A stretch of 64,000 bases of DNA from CAVVNC01 sp963750015. GTDB lineage: Bacteria; Desulfobacterota; Syntrophorhabdia; Syntrophorhabdales; WCHB1-27. The position numbers and the translations under genes were made by a program. Shown here in pieces: positions 1 through 7,972 of this stretch; position 1 is the stretch's first letter, and every line of letters begins with the position of its first letter. Location of the stretch: NCBI GenBank assembly GCA_963750015.1, contig CAVVPU010000143.1, positions 1 through 64,000 of the forward strand. The letters run 5' to 3'. Below the pieces are notes generated by a model that was not told the origin of the DNA, searched no databases, and saw only the letters and a list, made by a program, of their open reading frames with translations.

Positions 1-915
1 TCCGGGAGTCCTACCATCGCCCTCGCAAAGCCTCGAGCACTGAAAGGTATAAGGTCGTCCATCTTCTCACCAACCCCCACGTACCGTATCGGTATCTTGA
101 GGGCGTTCGCGATAGGCAGCACGAATCCACCCTTCGCCGTTCCATCAAGCTTGGTGACCACGAGGCCCGTCACAGTGAGGTCCTCGTTGAACTTTTCCGC
201 CTGAACAATCGCATTCTGCCCGTTCGTCGCGTCCACCACGAGGAGGGTCTCGTGGGGAGCGCCTGCAAGCTCCTTGCTCACGACCCTTTTGATCTTCTTC
301 ATCTCCTCCATGAGGTTGACTTTGGTATGGAGGCGGCCTGCCGAGTCGAGGATGAGCACGTCCACACCCCGAGCCTTTGCCGCCTTGGTCGCATCGTACG
401 CGACCGCTGCCGGGTCTGCGTCGTGGCGGTGCTTGATCGTTTCTACGCCGAGCCTGCCGCCCCAGACCTCGAGCTGCTCTATGGCTGCGGCCCTGAAGGT
501 GTCGCAGGCCCCGAAGAGTACCTTGTTTCCCCCATCTATATATATTTTGGCGAGCTTGGCTATGGTAGTGGTCTTGCCGACCCCGTTGACCCCGAGGGCG
601 AGGATCACGAAAGGGGAGGGCTTGCCGATGAAGAGGGGCTTCTCGACCGGGAGCAGAAGCCGTTCTATCTCTTCCGCAAGCTTCTCTTGCAAGTCGAGCC
701 TCTGTTTTGATCTGCCCCATCCGCCATCTTTCCTTGAGGGCCGCCACAATGATCTCGGCTGCCTCGACCCCGGCATCGGCCAGGATGACCGCCTCCTCGA
801 TCTCGTCGAAAGCCTCCTCGTCGAGGCTCTTTCCTTTGACCATCCATTCAATTTGTGTCTGAAACTGGGCGCGAGTCTTGGAGAGTCCGTTCTTTATCTT
901 GTCAAATATACCCAT
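1..915 (-). CDS. ftsY: Signal recognition particle receptor FtsY (partial, frameshifted)
   Basis: SRP receptor GTPase that docks SRP-ribosome complexes at the inner membrane for co-translational insertion. The reading starts at an ATG at 915 with a short four-helix N domain (MGIFDKIKNGL). In another frame, the G domain follows with the P-loop GVNGVGKTTTIAKLAK, DTFRAAAIEQL, a DSAGRLH motif and the TKLDGTAKGG motif. The C-terminus runs off the window at base 1. The two halves are in different frames: the N-domain frame continues past about 716 into non-FtsY sequence, while the G-domain frame is convincing from about 700 downstream. One base is therefore shifted between roughly 689 and 716. FtsY is essential in most bacteria, so a sequencing or assembly indel is more likely than a true pseudogene. 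It is the last gene of a minus-strand run with the zinc-ribbon, lipoprotein and tsaC genes. Confidence 0.9.
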
Positions 916-1062
916 AAAAATAGCCTCGGATTATTCGGTAGCATAGGGTTTAGCGCGTTTTCGGGAACGGTCTTGATACCTCCCGGCCCGATATGAGGCG
1001 TGAGCGCTCCGCAAGCGTGCGTTCCCGATTCTCGTGGGAGCTTCACTGTACAGGGCGTGTCT

Positions 1063-1329
1063 CTATGATTCCGGCGTGTATGGCTTGCCGCATACCTTGC
1101 ACACGCCCTGTTCGTTGACGACGCCTATGCATGCCCCGTCACTGCAGAGGATGCGGTTCGAGAAATCGTCTTCGTCTCCCTCCGGGGCGGACGAGTCCGG
1201 AGCGTCCGTTTTGCCTGAAGAGAGCGAACAACCGCAAAGATAACAGAAAGGGCCGAGCTTAAGCACCGTCTCGCCGCATGCCTGACAAGCGAGCGTCTCC
1301 ATCTCCTGCCCGCACTTTTCACATTGCAT
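1063..1329 (-). CDS. Small zinc-ribbon protein
   Basis: An 88-residue cysteine-rich protein of unknown function. It has several CxxC pairs (near residues 3/6, 15/18, 29/32 with another Cys at 34, and 78/81 near the end), as expected for two or more zinc ribbons of the double-zinc-ribbon type. A short acidic, Ser/Pro-rich linker lies in the middle. The ATG at 1329 is preferred over the TTG two codons upstream because a GGAG element sits eight bases before it. It lies between the lipoprotein gene (11 bp away) and ftsY (147 bp away) on the same strand, so it is probably co-transcribed. No specific role can be read from the sequence. Confidence 0.7.
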   Translation of the reverse strand: MQCEKCGQEMETLACQACGETVLKLGPFCYLCGCSLSSGKTDAPDSSAPEGDEDDFSNRILCSDGACIGVVNEQGVCKVCGKPYTPES

Positions 1330-1340
1330 GGCCAATTCTC

Positions 1341-1655
1341 CTACTTTTTCCTGAAAATATCGATGACCTTACCTTCCTTGAATTCCACGTAAAGGGTGCC
1401 GGAGTCGTCCGGCAGCAGCTTCCAGGAAGGCTTATAGACCCAGAGAAGGTTCCCTCGGTCCGTCTTGCTCACGATCGTCGGCTGTCCGAACCTTGCCCTG
1501 ACCTCGTCTCCTCCCTTCGAGAGCAGATCAGCGTCGGAAACCGCCACCGGCTGTACCTGTTTCTGCGCACTTTTCGAGCTGGAACAGGCAGGGAGTGAGA
1601 TAAGGGGGCAGGCGATAAAGAGAAGAAGCAGAAGCGGCGCGGAGCTTCTCCACAA
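1341..1655 (-). CDS. BamE/SmpA-like outer-membrane lipoprotein
   Basis: About 104 residues from a TTG at 1655. A hydrophobic N-terminus ends in the lipobox LPAC, followed by SSS, so the protein should be a lipoprotein with no obvious inner-membrane retention signal. The rest (LLSKGGDEVRARFGQP, then W-Y-P and YVEFKEGKVIDIF) resembles the SmpA/OmlA fold of BamE, a small accessory of outer-membrane protein assembly. The open frame extends to 1853, but that extension is unlike protein and would bury the signal peptide. The TTG places the signal at the very N-terminus, though its ribosome-binding site is weak. The family call is by pattern only. Other small lipoproteins share this fold. Confidence 0.6.
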   Translation of the reverse strand: MWRSSAPLLLLLFIACPLISLPACSSSKSAQKQVQPVAVSDADLLSKGGDEVRARFGQPTIVSKTDRGNLLWVYKPSWKLLPDDSGTLYVEFKEGKVIDIFRKK

Positions 1656-1857
1656 CGAGTGTGGAAAACCTGTGAAAAAACTGGAGTTCACATCTCGAAA
1701 CCGGTTGATATTGCAACTCCTTTCATCAGAATGCCTTTTCGATAGGCAAGCTGAAAAACTCAATAATTTCAGCGAATATATGAAAAACCGAATATCTATA
1801 AATCGATTGGAACCCGACCTCGCTAGCCTAACACGGATTCCGTCACTTATCAACGGT

Positions 1858-2841
1858 TTACGCCCCTGTCTTTTGCGCCGCTTTCTTGAGACGCTCCATT
1901 ATGGCCCTTCCGAGGCCGATTTCGGCGATCCTTTGAGCATAGATGATTTGAGGCCGTTCCCGGTCGAGAGCGATGAGGGAGGAAAAGAAACGGGAAGCCG
2001 CCTCTCTCATGTCCCCGTGCTCCGAAAGCACCCTTACGTACCCTGCCCGCACGGGAGAGACGGGCCGTGTGAAGGCGAGGTACGCCGAGTCATCCGTCTC
2101 GATCTCTTCGGGCCCTGCGATTATCCGCAAGGGAGCGTGGGGCGCGTAGTGGTACGGCAGCTCACCGGGGGACTCGCACCTATGGTCATCAGGACTTTTT
2201 TCAAGGATCGGCCCCGCTGCCGCTTCAAGCTCTTCGATGGGAATCGAGCCGTGGCGGTGGAGGCGCAGCCTGCCCCCCAGGAAAGAAACGATCGTCGATT
2301 CTATGCCGTAGCTGCTCGATCCCCCGTCCAGGATCATGGGCAGACGGCCGTCGAAGAGACTTGCCACGTCCGCTGCGGTGGTAGTGCTCATGTAGCCGAA
2401 AGGGTTGGCGCTCGGAGCGGCGATGGGTCGCCCCAGCCTTTCTATGAGGCGCAGCGCGACCGGGTGGCCGGGCATCCTGATGCCGACGGTCGAGAGACCC
2501 GCAGTAACGATATCGGGCACGATCCCTCTTTTTTCGAGGATAATGGTGAGGGGCCCGGGCCAGAATCGGTCCATGAGGGCCCATGCGGCCTCCGGAACAT
2601 CGGTGCTGAGCTTCGATACCCAATCCCTGTGGCAGATATGCACGATGAGGGGGTCGAAAAGGGGCCGCTCTTTGAGCTCGAAGACCCTGGCGATTGCCAT
2701 CGGGTTAAAGGCATCGGCCCCGAGGCCGTATACGGTTTCCGTGGGGAAGACGACGACCTGGCCCGAATCGAGAAGGGCCGCCGCCTCCTCGATCGCCTGG
2801 GGATCCGATCCGCTCGATATGTGGGAGGTTGCATCCATCAT
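1858..2841 (-). CDS. tsaC: L-threonylcarbamoyladenylate synthase (Sua5/YrdC/TsaC family)
   Basis: Makes threonylcarbamoyl-AMP from threonine, bicarbonate and ATP, the first step of the t6A37 modification of ANN-decoding tRNAs. The 327-residue protein has the YrdC domain at about 15-205, with the signature FPTETVYGLGADA and KERP, the SANPFGYMS loop and the STIV motif. A C-terminal Sua5-type extension at about 230-325 contains the linker sequence SPGELPYHYAPHAPL. This makes it the long Sua5-like form rather than a short TsaC. The start is one of two adjacent ATG codons at 2841, and no strong ribosome-binding site is visible. It heads the minus-strand group that ends in ftsY and is divergent from the TauE-like gene. 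Confidence 0.9.
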   Translation of the reverse strand: MMDATSHISSGSDPQAIEEAAALLDSGQVVVFPTETVYGLGADAFNPMAIARVFELKERPLFDPLIVHICHRDWVSKLSTDVPEAAWALMDRFWPGPLTIILEKRGIVPDIVTAGLSTVGIRMPGHPVALRLIERLGRPIAAPSANPFGYMSTTTAADVASLFDGRLPMILDGGSSSYGIESTIVSFLGGRLRLHRHGSIPIEELEAAAGPILEKSPDDHRCESPGELPYHYAPHAPLRIIAGPEEIETDDSAYLAFTRPVSPVRAGYVRVLSEHGDMREAASRFFSSLIALDRERPQIIYAQRIAEIGLGRAIMERLKKAAQKTGA

Positions 2842-2887
2842 GTGATAGCATCTAATATATCAGGAACGGAATTGACCGTCAAAAAGA

Positions 2888-2969
2888 CTGAGGGGAGAGG
2901 GGAAGAGAGAGAGGGGGGAGGGGAGACTGTCCCTTTCAGGGACTAGGGAGAGGGGAGAAGGAAAAGGGG
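2888..2969. other. Purine-rich, G-quadruplex-capable intergenic tract
   Basis: The 128 bp between the divergent tsaC and TauE-like genes are almost pure purine on the plus strand. Four G-runs of four or more lie at 2892-2895, 2899-2902, 2913-2918 and 2920-2923. A short hairpin (GTCCC / GGGAC, loop TTTCA) lies at 2929-2943. The tract ends in the ribosome-binding region of the downstream gene. G-quadruplex formation is inferred from the run pattern only. Confidence 0.4.
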
Positions 2970-3743
2970 ATGGACTATTTGGTTGTTTGGACTGCTGCGG
3001 CAGCGGCTGCATCTCTCAGTGCGCCTTCGGGTTTCGGCCTGGGCATGTTGCTCATGCCGGCCTTTGTCCTCTTCTTTCCTTTGGACCTTGCCGTTGCCAT
3101 GGCGGCAATGGTCCATTTCTTTGCCAATATTCTCAGGACCGTGTCTTCTGTCAGGTCAGTAGACAAAAACGTGCTTGTGCGCTTCGGGGCCCCGGCTATC
3201 CTGGCTGCATTCCTGGGCGCGCGGCTCCTTATCGTGCTATTGGGCCTGCCTCCGCTTCTTGCGTACCGTGTAGACGACGCAATCCACTACGTGCAGCCCG
3301 TCAAGGCTGCCCTTGCCCTGGTCATCGTTCTCTTTGTCTTCTTCGAGGTCGCGCCCGTATTCAGGAAGATCGCTTTCGGCAGCCATCTCATGACCCTCGG
3401 CGGAATCCTGAGCGGTTTCATCGCCGGCTTTTCAGGCCTTCAGACATCCTTGAGAGACGCCTTCCTGAAGGGATCGGGCTTACCAGCGGCCGATTTGATG
3501 GCCACAGGGGTCGTGATCGGCTGCCTCGTCGACTTTTCCAGGATATCGGTCTACACCGCCTATTTCTCGGACCAGAGCTTCGGAGAAAGGGGGCTCCTCG
3601 CAGCCGGTGCCATCATCTGTGCGTTACTTGGAGCTGCTGCAGCGGAGCGGATGGACAGGACCGTGGTCTTTCCGGCAGTGAGGGCAGCGGTGGCGGCCAT
3701 GCTCTTCGGGGTGGCGGGGTTGCTGGTGGCGGGATTGGTGTGA
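2970..3743 (+). CDS. TauE/SafE-family membrane permease
   Basis: An inner-membrane protein of 257 residues with about eight hydrophobic segments. The N-terminal repeat contains the family-like APSGFGLGMLLMPAF, and the second half has GGILSGFIAGFSGLQTSLRDAFL, the duplicated half-repeat expected of TauE/SafE (DUF81) proteins. These are thought to export sulfite, sulfoacetate or other organosulfur anions, but the substrate cannot be inferred here. The ATG at 2970 follows AGGAAAAGGGG. The gene stands alone, with no sulfur gene beside it. Confidence 0.75.
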   Translation: MDYLVVWTAAAAAASLSAPSGFGLGMLLMPAFVLFFPLDLAVAMAAMVHFFANILRTVSSVRSVDKNVLVRFGAPAILAAFLGARLLIVLLGLPPLLAYRVDDAIHYVQPVKAALALVIVLFVFFEVAPVFRKIAFGSHLMTLGGILSGFIAGFSGLQTSLRDAFLKGSGLPAADLMATGVVIGCLVDFSRISVYTAYFSDQSFGERGLLAAGAIICALLGAAAAERMDRTVVFPAVRAAVAAMLFGVAGLLVAGLV

Positions 3744-3764
3744 GAAGAGTTCTCCCCGTTGTCA

Positions 3765-3783
3765 TTCCTGGCTTGACCAGGAA
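3765..3783. repeat. REP-like hairpin after the TauE-type gene
   Basis: A perfect 7-bp inverted repeat (TTCCTGG, loop CTTGA, CCAGGAA) about 20 bp after the stop codon. It resembles the short GTCATTCC-type palindromes scattered through many proteobacterial genomes. There is no T-run, so it is not a clear intrinsic terminator. Confidence 0.45.
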
Positions 3784-3866
3784 CCCATTTTCTTGTGGTT
3801 CTTAAGCCAATGCAAGTGAAACGTGAGGGGCGCGAGGCAAGGGCACAGCGTGCGGGTGCGAGGTGT

Positions 3867-4021
3867 GGCCGGTCGGCTGAGAGGAATCGTGCCGCCCGCA
3901 CGCGGGCACCCGGCGGCGCTCTGCCGCACCTCATGACGCTCCGCCGTACATCGAGTACGGCTGCGGGCAATGAGGCACGACAGCCCATCCACACCTCACG
4001 ATCCCTCCCAGCCGACCGGCC
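3867..4021. repeat. Long nested inverted-repeat element
   Basis: A GC-rich 155-bp element. Its ends, 3867-3891 and 3997-4021, are inverted copies matching at 23 of 25 positions, and both contain GGCCGGTCGGCTG or its complement. Inside are nested complementary blocks: CCTCAT/ATGAGG, CCGC/GCGG, and a perfect CCGTAC / GTACGG stem around ATCGA. The whole can fold as one long hairpin. No protein is credible across 3784-4507. The only other structure there is a perfect 7-bp hairpin at 4331-4348 (CTAACTG, loop GTCT, CAGTTAG) in the likely leader of the gene at 4508. Confidence 0.55.
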
Positions 4022-4507
4022 GGTGGCACGGGTCGCCGTATCATCAAAGAGAGCGCGGCTCCGGCCCTCATAGGATGTACACACCAACACCAATTGAATG
4101 AGAGCGGCGGCCCTGGAGGCCGCCAAAGGCCGACAACATTTCACCGACCTATATGTAACTCATTCACCAAATGCTTGCACATGGGCTTTCCGGGCGGGTG
4201 AAGAATGCCGTGCGAAAGCATCGCTTTTTACAAAAGCTTTATACCACGCAAACAAAGTTGTAACACGCTTTGAGGTACACTATCATAAGTCTGAAAAAGT
4301 CAAACTATGGACGACCATAAGACGGAAAAGCTAACTGGTCTCAGTTAGATTCTCCTTCGTCCTTCCTCAGTAAGACAGTCGAGCCGCCGGATAGGAAAGT
4401 TTCTATTCAAGGAGGTTTGATATGTGAAAAAAAACTTGAAACGTGAGTGGAAGAGGAGCGCGTTTGTAGTTATCACTTTTTCGACTACTTGAGGAGGTTA
4501 AGGAATA

Positions 4508-5041
4508 ATGAAGAAAAAACTGCAGTACCTGGGTCTTGTGCTATTCATTCTTGCCGCGACGCTGTTCATTCCGATTTCTTCAGCTCATGCAGGTCTAGCT
4601 CCGACGTGGGATATTCTGGGCTATTGGAATTTCTACTATTATGTTGAAGATGGAGAGTACAATTTAATAACGACCATAAATTCTGAGAATTTTGGTACCG
4701 GAGCCTTCTCCGGTACCGGTAACGTTTCAGGTACTCTTAATGGATCATCATTCAATCTTGCTGAGTCGTTTCCGTTCTATGACAGCTTTGGCTATTATGT
4801 AGGGATGGCTCAGGTCACCTTCGAGGGGACAATCGGGTCCGACGGCACGATTGGAGGCAGTGCTCAGGCTGACTGGGGCAATGGGACTACGTGGACGGGC
4901 GGGTTTTGGACATATGAAGCGGCGACTCCAGTTCCTACACCGATTCCTGCCGGTATTCTTTTCCTGGGTCCTGGACTTGCGGGCGTCGTGGTTCTCAAAC
5001 GAAGATATTTAGGCGGACGGACGACTGAGATCAAATCTTGA
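4508..5041 (+). CDS. VPLPA-CTERM-type exported protein
   Basis: A 177-residue secreted protein. An N-terminal signal peptide (MKKKLQYLGLVLFILAATLF, ending near SSAHA) precedes a low-complexity, Gly/Ser/Thr/aromatic-rich mature region with little charge. The C-terminus is a sorting signal: TPIPAGILFLGPGLAGVVVL followed by KRRY, a variant of the VPLPA/PEP-CTERM tripartite signal (short motif, transmembrane helix, basic tail). Exosortase-type enzymes recognise such tails and remove them during export, often in exopolysaccharide-producing bacteria. A strong GAGGAGG lies about nine bases before the ATG. No exosortase gene is in the window. A second protein with the same tail is at 53920-54606. Confidence 0.75.
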   Translation: MKKKLQYLGLVLFILAATLFIPISSAHAGLAPTWDILGYWNFYYYVEDGEYNLITTINSENFGTGAFSGTGNVSGTLNGSSFNLAESFPFYDSFGYYVGMAQVTFEGTIGSDGTIGGSAQADWGNGTTWTGGFWTYEAATPVPTPIPAGILFLGPGLAGVVVLKRRYLGGRTTEIKS

Positions 5042-5107
5042 CAACCTGTTGATTTTGCGGCAGTGAGGAGAAGGTCCCAGAAGTAGGCGCTATTCCTCAC
5101 GATCTCC

Positions 5108-5138
5108 GGCAGGGTCAGCAAATGGCCCTGCCCTTTTT
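5108..5138 (+). terminator. Rho-independent terminator of the VPLPA-CTERM gene
   Basis: Stem GGCAGGG / CCCTGCC with an 11-nt loop, followed by CTTTTT. It lies 67 bp after the stop codon at 5041, on the plus strand. Confidence 0.8.
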
Positions 5139-5254
5139 GTTTCTCCTGCTTTCGCGATTACCATTTCAGTTAAAGGATTAAGAGAAGAAACTTGAGAGTA
5201 ACGAGTTCAGGAAGGAGTCGTTCCAACTCCATGCTTTATGGAAGAATCCCGCAC

Positions 5255-6139
5255 CTATTCTTTTCTTGTTTCAGACTGACGGCGGCGACGTTCCTCACCC
5301 GCTCGGGCAAGGGCGTCACAATTACCATCGTCTACCCGCATAAAGGTGTCACGCCACGTATCGTTATCCCATTGGAAAGGCGTCTGGACCGTAGTACGCG
5401 GCAGCCAGGCCCGATCCAGCAGATCGAGGGCTATTCTTGTTATCGAACGCTGCATGTCCGGGTCCCAGGGCTTTCCGCAGGGATTTCCGAGGGGAAAGTC
5501 CGTGAACACGAAGCGCGGTACGCCACATTCCTCAACGATGTCACGTGCGGAGCCCAGGACCGATGTTGAAATTCCATTCTCCTCCAGGTGCCGCGCAACC
5601 AGACTCACGGTCTGGTGGCAAACCGGTCAGAGAGCGGGCAGTAGTACTGCATCGACGCCGTCCTCAAGACACCATTCAAGTACCTGGGGGGCGTAGCGGA
5701 GCGACGTCCTGCTTCGGCTGTAATCAGTCGGCACTCCGTAGAAGCGGGGCGACACCGATCCAATACGGCCGTCGATGGCCTGTTCGAACAAGCGATTGAT
5801 GGGGAGGAAGCTATCAATATCCTCGGTGTGAGTACCTTCTTTATCCCAGCCCAAGTCGGCTGTAAAGAGACGGGTCGGCGGGGGATATGTCGGTTCTGTG
5901 TACAACTCGCGCGCGGCCAGGCCGAATCCCAGGGAATCAGTCTTCACTTCAGCCAGTGGTTTGCCCGCTGTGGTGACCAATCCAACCCGGCACTGGGAAA
6001 GGGGCTTCCGCAAAGGTGCAAAGGGGACATTATCATAGCGGGGCCACGTGTAGGGCCTGGAGTAGCCTTGCGCTTCGTAGTACTCACGGGTGCGATCGAT
6101 GTAGCTCACAAAAGAACGATGTGTCTCAGATTGTTCCAT
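5255..6139 (-). CDS. GrdB-related reductase selenoprotein (UGA read as Sec)
   Basis: One continuous 294-residue frame interrupted only by TGA at 5627-5629. Read as selenocysteine (residue 171), it gives ...DGVDAVLLPAL-U-P-V-C-HQT-VSLVARHLEENGIST..., a UxxC redox motif with Cys174. The flanking sequence matches the glycine/sarcosine/betaine reductase selenoprotein B family (GrdB and related proteins), in which Sec or Cys attacks the substrate. The second half, SARDIVEECGVPRFVFTDFPLGNPCG, is also typical. A SECIS-like hairpin lies just after the UGA. The ATG at 6139 has a strong AGGAGG. At under 300 residues it is shorter than clostridial GrdB (about 430), and no other reductase subunit is adjacent, so the substrate is unknown. 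A gene caller would split it into two false genes (5627-6139 and 5255-5608). Confidence 0.8.
5598..5616 (-). promoter_or_regulatory. bSECIS-like hairpin
   Basis: On the minus strand a perfect CCAGAC / GTCTGG stem, extendable by one A-T pair, carries the 5-nt loop CGTGA. The loop begins 17 nt after the UGA at 5627-5629 and has G at its second position. Spacing and loop match the known loose consensus for bacterial selenocysteine insertion elements bound by SelB. Confidence 0.6.
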
Positions 6140-6335
6140 AGGCCCCTCCTGGGACAGCGGCGAGTCCTGTGACGGGTTCCGGAAAGCTTAAGCACGTCCA
6201 AGTGGACGGGCGAGGGGGCGTAATTGAAATTGTGACATTTGGGGGAAATCCAATGCCGACGCGGGGAAATAAAATGATCATGCCCTCTTTTCGCCGCGCC
6301 TTCGCCGCCCCGTCAGCGAGCCCACAACCTGCCAG

Positions 6336-6496
6336 TTAGAGCGTTCCGCAAAAGAAATTCCCATTTCAACCTCTTCTCGAACCTTTAAGATAGGTCGTAT
6401 AAGTCTTATAAGACCTATTCTTGGGAAGAAGAAGTGCCACGATCAATGAATGGCCGCGCTCGCTCAATCGTGACTCTATTTTGTGGAACGCTCTAA
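6336..6496. mobile_element. MITE-like element with 18-bp terminal inverted repeats
   Basis: Terminal repeats at 6336-6353 (TTAGAGCGTTCCGCAAAA) and 6479-6496 are inverted copies with one mismatch. They enclose about 125 bp with no coding capacity. Both ends carry TA just outside GAGCG, which would suit the TA target duplication of IS630/Tc1-type transposases. Inside are a near-perfect palindrome at 6391-6416 (TAGGTC-TATAAG / CTTATA-GACCTA) and a CACGAT / ATCGTG inverted repeat. No transposase and no second copy are in the window, so mobilisation in trans is inferred. The surrounding 6140-6699 has no gene. Confidence 0.6.
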
Positions 6497-6639
6497 TTCA
6501 TTACCGCCACTAACCTTGTGTGTCAAGAAAAACAGTCATCCTCTCCCTTACAGGAAGCGGTTGGCGGGTGTGAAATGTTGAAAGGCCTGAGGATTACGCT
6601 CTCGGCGACGGGCAAAACCTATCGTTTGGACATTGCTTT

Positions 6640-6686
6640 CCAATGCCCGGCCGGTGAGAACCGAGGATAAGTCAGCCGGGCATTGG
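6640..6686 (-). terminator. Hairpin downstream of the Cache-domain gene
   Basis: A perfect 12-bp inverted repeat, CCAATGCCCGGC at 6640-6651 and its complement at 6675-6686, with a 23-nt loop. It lies 13 bp beyond the stop codon of the minus-strand gene at 6700. The T-run is poor, so it may be a terminator or an mRNA 3' stabiliser. Confidence 0.45.
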
Positions 6687-6699
6687 CAGGCGAAAACTG

Positions 6700-7158
6700 C
6701 TAGTGAAACGCGCCGCTCAGAATGAGATACTCCGTGCCCTCAACTCTCCGGATGTAGTTTGTCTTGGGCGCTATCTTTCCGGTCACCGGGTTCGAGAAGA
6801 CCATCTCGACGGTCCCGACACCCTTCGTCCTGGCCACTTCTATTTGCTCCTTGTTAAAGTACTTGCCGTTGGGGTCTTTGAGCTCCAACTGGTTCAGTCC
6901 GACGAGTCCCGGATGGCCTCCGTTGGCGAGAACATTTCCGTTGAAGTCAAGGATGACCACGTACAGGTCACCCTTTATGAATTGCCCGTGGGGATTGTTG
7001 ACCTCTGCAATCGTCTTATCTTTCCCGTTGGCCTTCCAGAAGGCGGCTGCCTTCTCGACCATCGCCTTAGCATCCCCAAAAGTCGCTGCCTGAGATATCA
7101 GGGCTGAACCGAATATCACCATCATTGCTACTACCAGACATACCGTTGCTTTTTTCAT
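6700..7158 (-). CDS. Periplasmic single-Cache-domain protein
   Basis: A 152-residue protein with a cleavable signal peptide (MKKATVCLVVAMMVIFGSALISQA). The mature part is one small-molecule-binding Cache domain: a long N-terminal helix (DAKAMVEKAAAFWKANG), then GDLYVVILDFNGNVLANGGHPGLVGLN, and at the end NPVTGKIAPKTNYIRRVEGTEYLILSGAF. This is the pattern of stand-alone sCache proteins, which resemble the sensor part of chemoreceptors and kinases. With no membrane anchor or output domain it is probably a soluble periplasmic binding protein. The ligand is unknown. The ATG has GGGGGA about ten bases upstream, and an inverted repeat at 7191-7209 lies in its upstream region. Confidence 0.75.
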   Translation of the reverse strand: MKKATVCLVVAMMVIFGSALISQAATFGDAKAMVEKAAAFWKANGKDKTIAEVNNPHGQFIKGDLYVVILDFNGNVLANGGHPGLVGLNQLELKDPNGKYFNKEQIEVARTKGVGTVEMVFSNPVTGKIAPKTNYIRRVEGTEYLILSGAFH

Positions 7159-7190
7159 GTTTACGATCTCCCCCGTTGTATTTTTACGGT

Positions 7191-7209
7191 AAGAACGTTC
7201 GTCGTTCTT
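7191..7209 (-). promoter_or_regulatory. Operator-like inverted repeat upstream of the Cache gene
   Basis: AAGAACG-TTCGT-CGTTCTT, a perfect 7-bp inverted repeat 33-51 bp upstream of the start codon. Position and symmetry suit a dimeric regulator site or a leader hairpin. The binding protein is unknown. Confidence 0.35.
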
Positions 7210-7338
7210 TGAAGATAAGTTGTCAGATCAGCATGGCCATACAAAATTTGATCGGAAGAGCCATAGAATACTTAAGCTGTCTTGTCGCACCGAATCGCCT
7301 CACGGATAATGTTACCCAAACAATTCAAAATTGATTTC

Positions 7339-7392
7339 CTCCCCCTTTACCCACCCCTTACCCCCCATATACCCCCTCTTTACCCCCCCTCC
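7339..7392. other. C-rich tract, G-quadruplex-capable on the minus strand
   Basis: About 54 bp made of C-runs separated by TTTA, A, TTA, ATATA and TCTTTA. The minus strand therefore reads as at least five G-runs of four to seven with loops of one to six bases, a textbook G-quadruplex pattern. It sits about 180 bp upstream of the Cache gene. The rest of 7210-7972 shows no convincing gene, only a weak inverted repeat at about 7805-7850 (AGGGGT...ACCCCT). Confidence 0.4.
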
Positions 7393-7972
7393 TAATGCCC
7401 TTGGCAACTTGACACGTCAGTCCTTCCTCTGGGAAAATTGTAGTCATGAGGCGCTTCCTAAGGCCGTTTCTCGACTTCCGACCCGAATCAGCACGCTTTG
7501 ATGATGCTCGTCCCCAGACCTGGTTTGTATACAAAGTGGCCCGGAATTTCTTCAAACCGTCAAATTTCGTGCACTTTCGTAAAGTTGACAAGCAGTCTCA
7601 AGACGCGCTGACCCTTGGCGCTGGCGGACGCGAGAGCGTCGGGGAGGGCTGCGGACTGGCCGACCGTGATTGGGCAGACATGTACGACTGGATGGGTGAT
7701 AGGACCTCAAACGAGGCGCTAAGTGAGTGCAGAGTCGGGGTGATCTCGAAAGACTTATCTGACCCGTTTGATGCTTTTAGGCTCTTTGACAATTGAATAG
7801 CACGAAGGGGTGGGTTTGGGGCTCACACCTACCCCCTAGGCCGGGCTCGAAAGAAAGCGGCTCTGTGAGGAAAGGTTCGACGGGATTTCATGACGATCCG
7901 CAATAGAGTGCTTACATTTATGTATCACGGAGGCGCCCACACATAGACCGGTGAGCAGTCCAAGGAGGTGTC

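Noticed and set aside
3795..4073. 92-residue Arg/Ala-rich open frame
   Set aside because: It lies entirely in the nested inverted-repeat element, has no ribosome-binding site and shows no domain.
4098..4334. 78-residue open frame
   Set aside because: It has no ribosome-binding site and no family-like sequence, and overlaps AT-rich leader DNA before the gene at 4508.
4190..4507. c-di-GMP (GEMM) riboswitch before the first VPLPA-CTERM gene
   Set aside because: ACGCAAAC occurs, but the paired helices and conserved loops of the class are absent. Only a simple 7-bp hairpin at 4331-4348 is clear.
5255..5608. Separate 117-residue gene downstream of a 170-residue gene (5627-6139)
   Set aside because: Both lie in one frame, separated only by TGA in a UxxC context with family sequence on both sides. 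One selenoprotein explains them better.
7446..7796. 116-residue open frame
   Set aside because: The composition is unlike protein, there is no ribosome-binding site, and other frames are equally open in this stretch.
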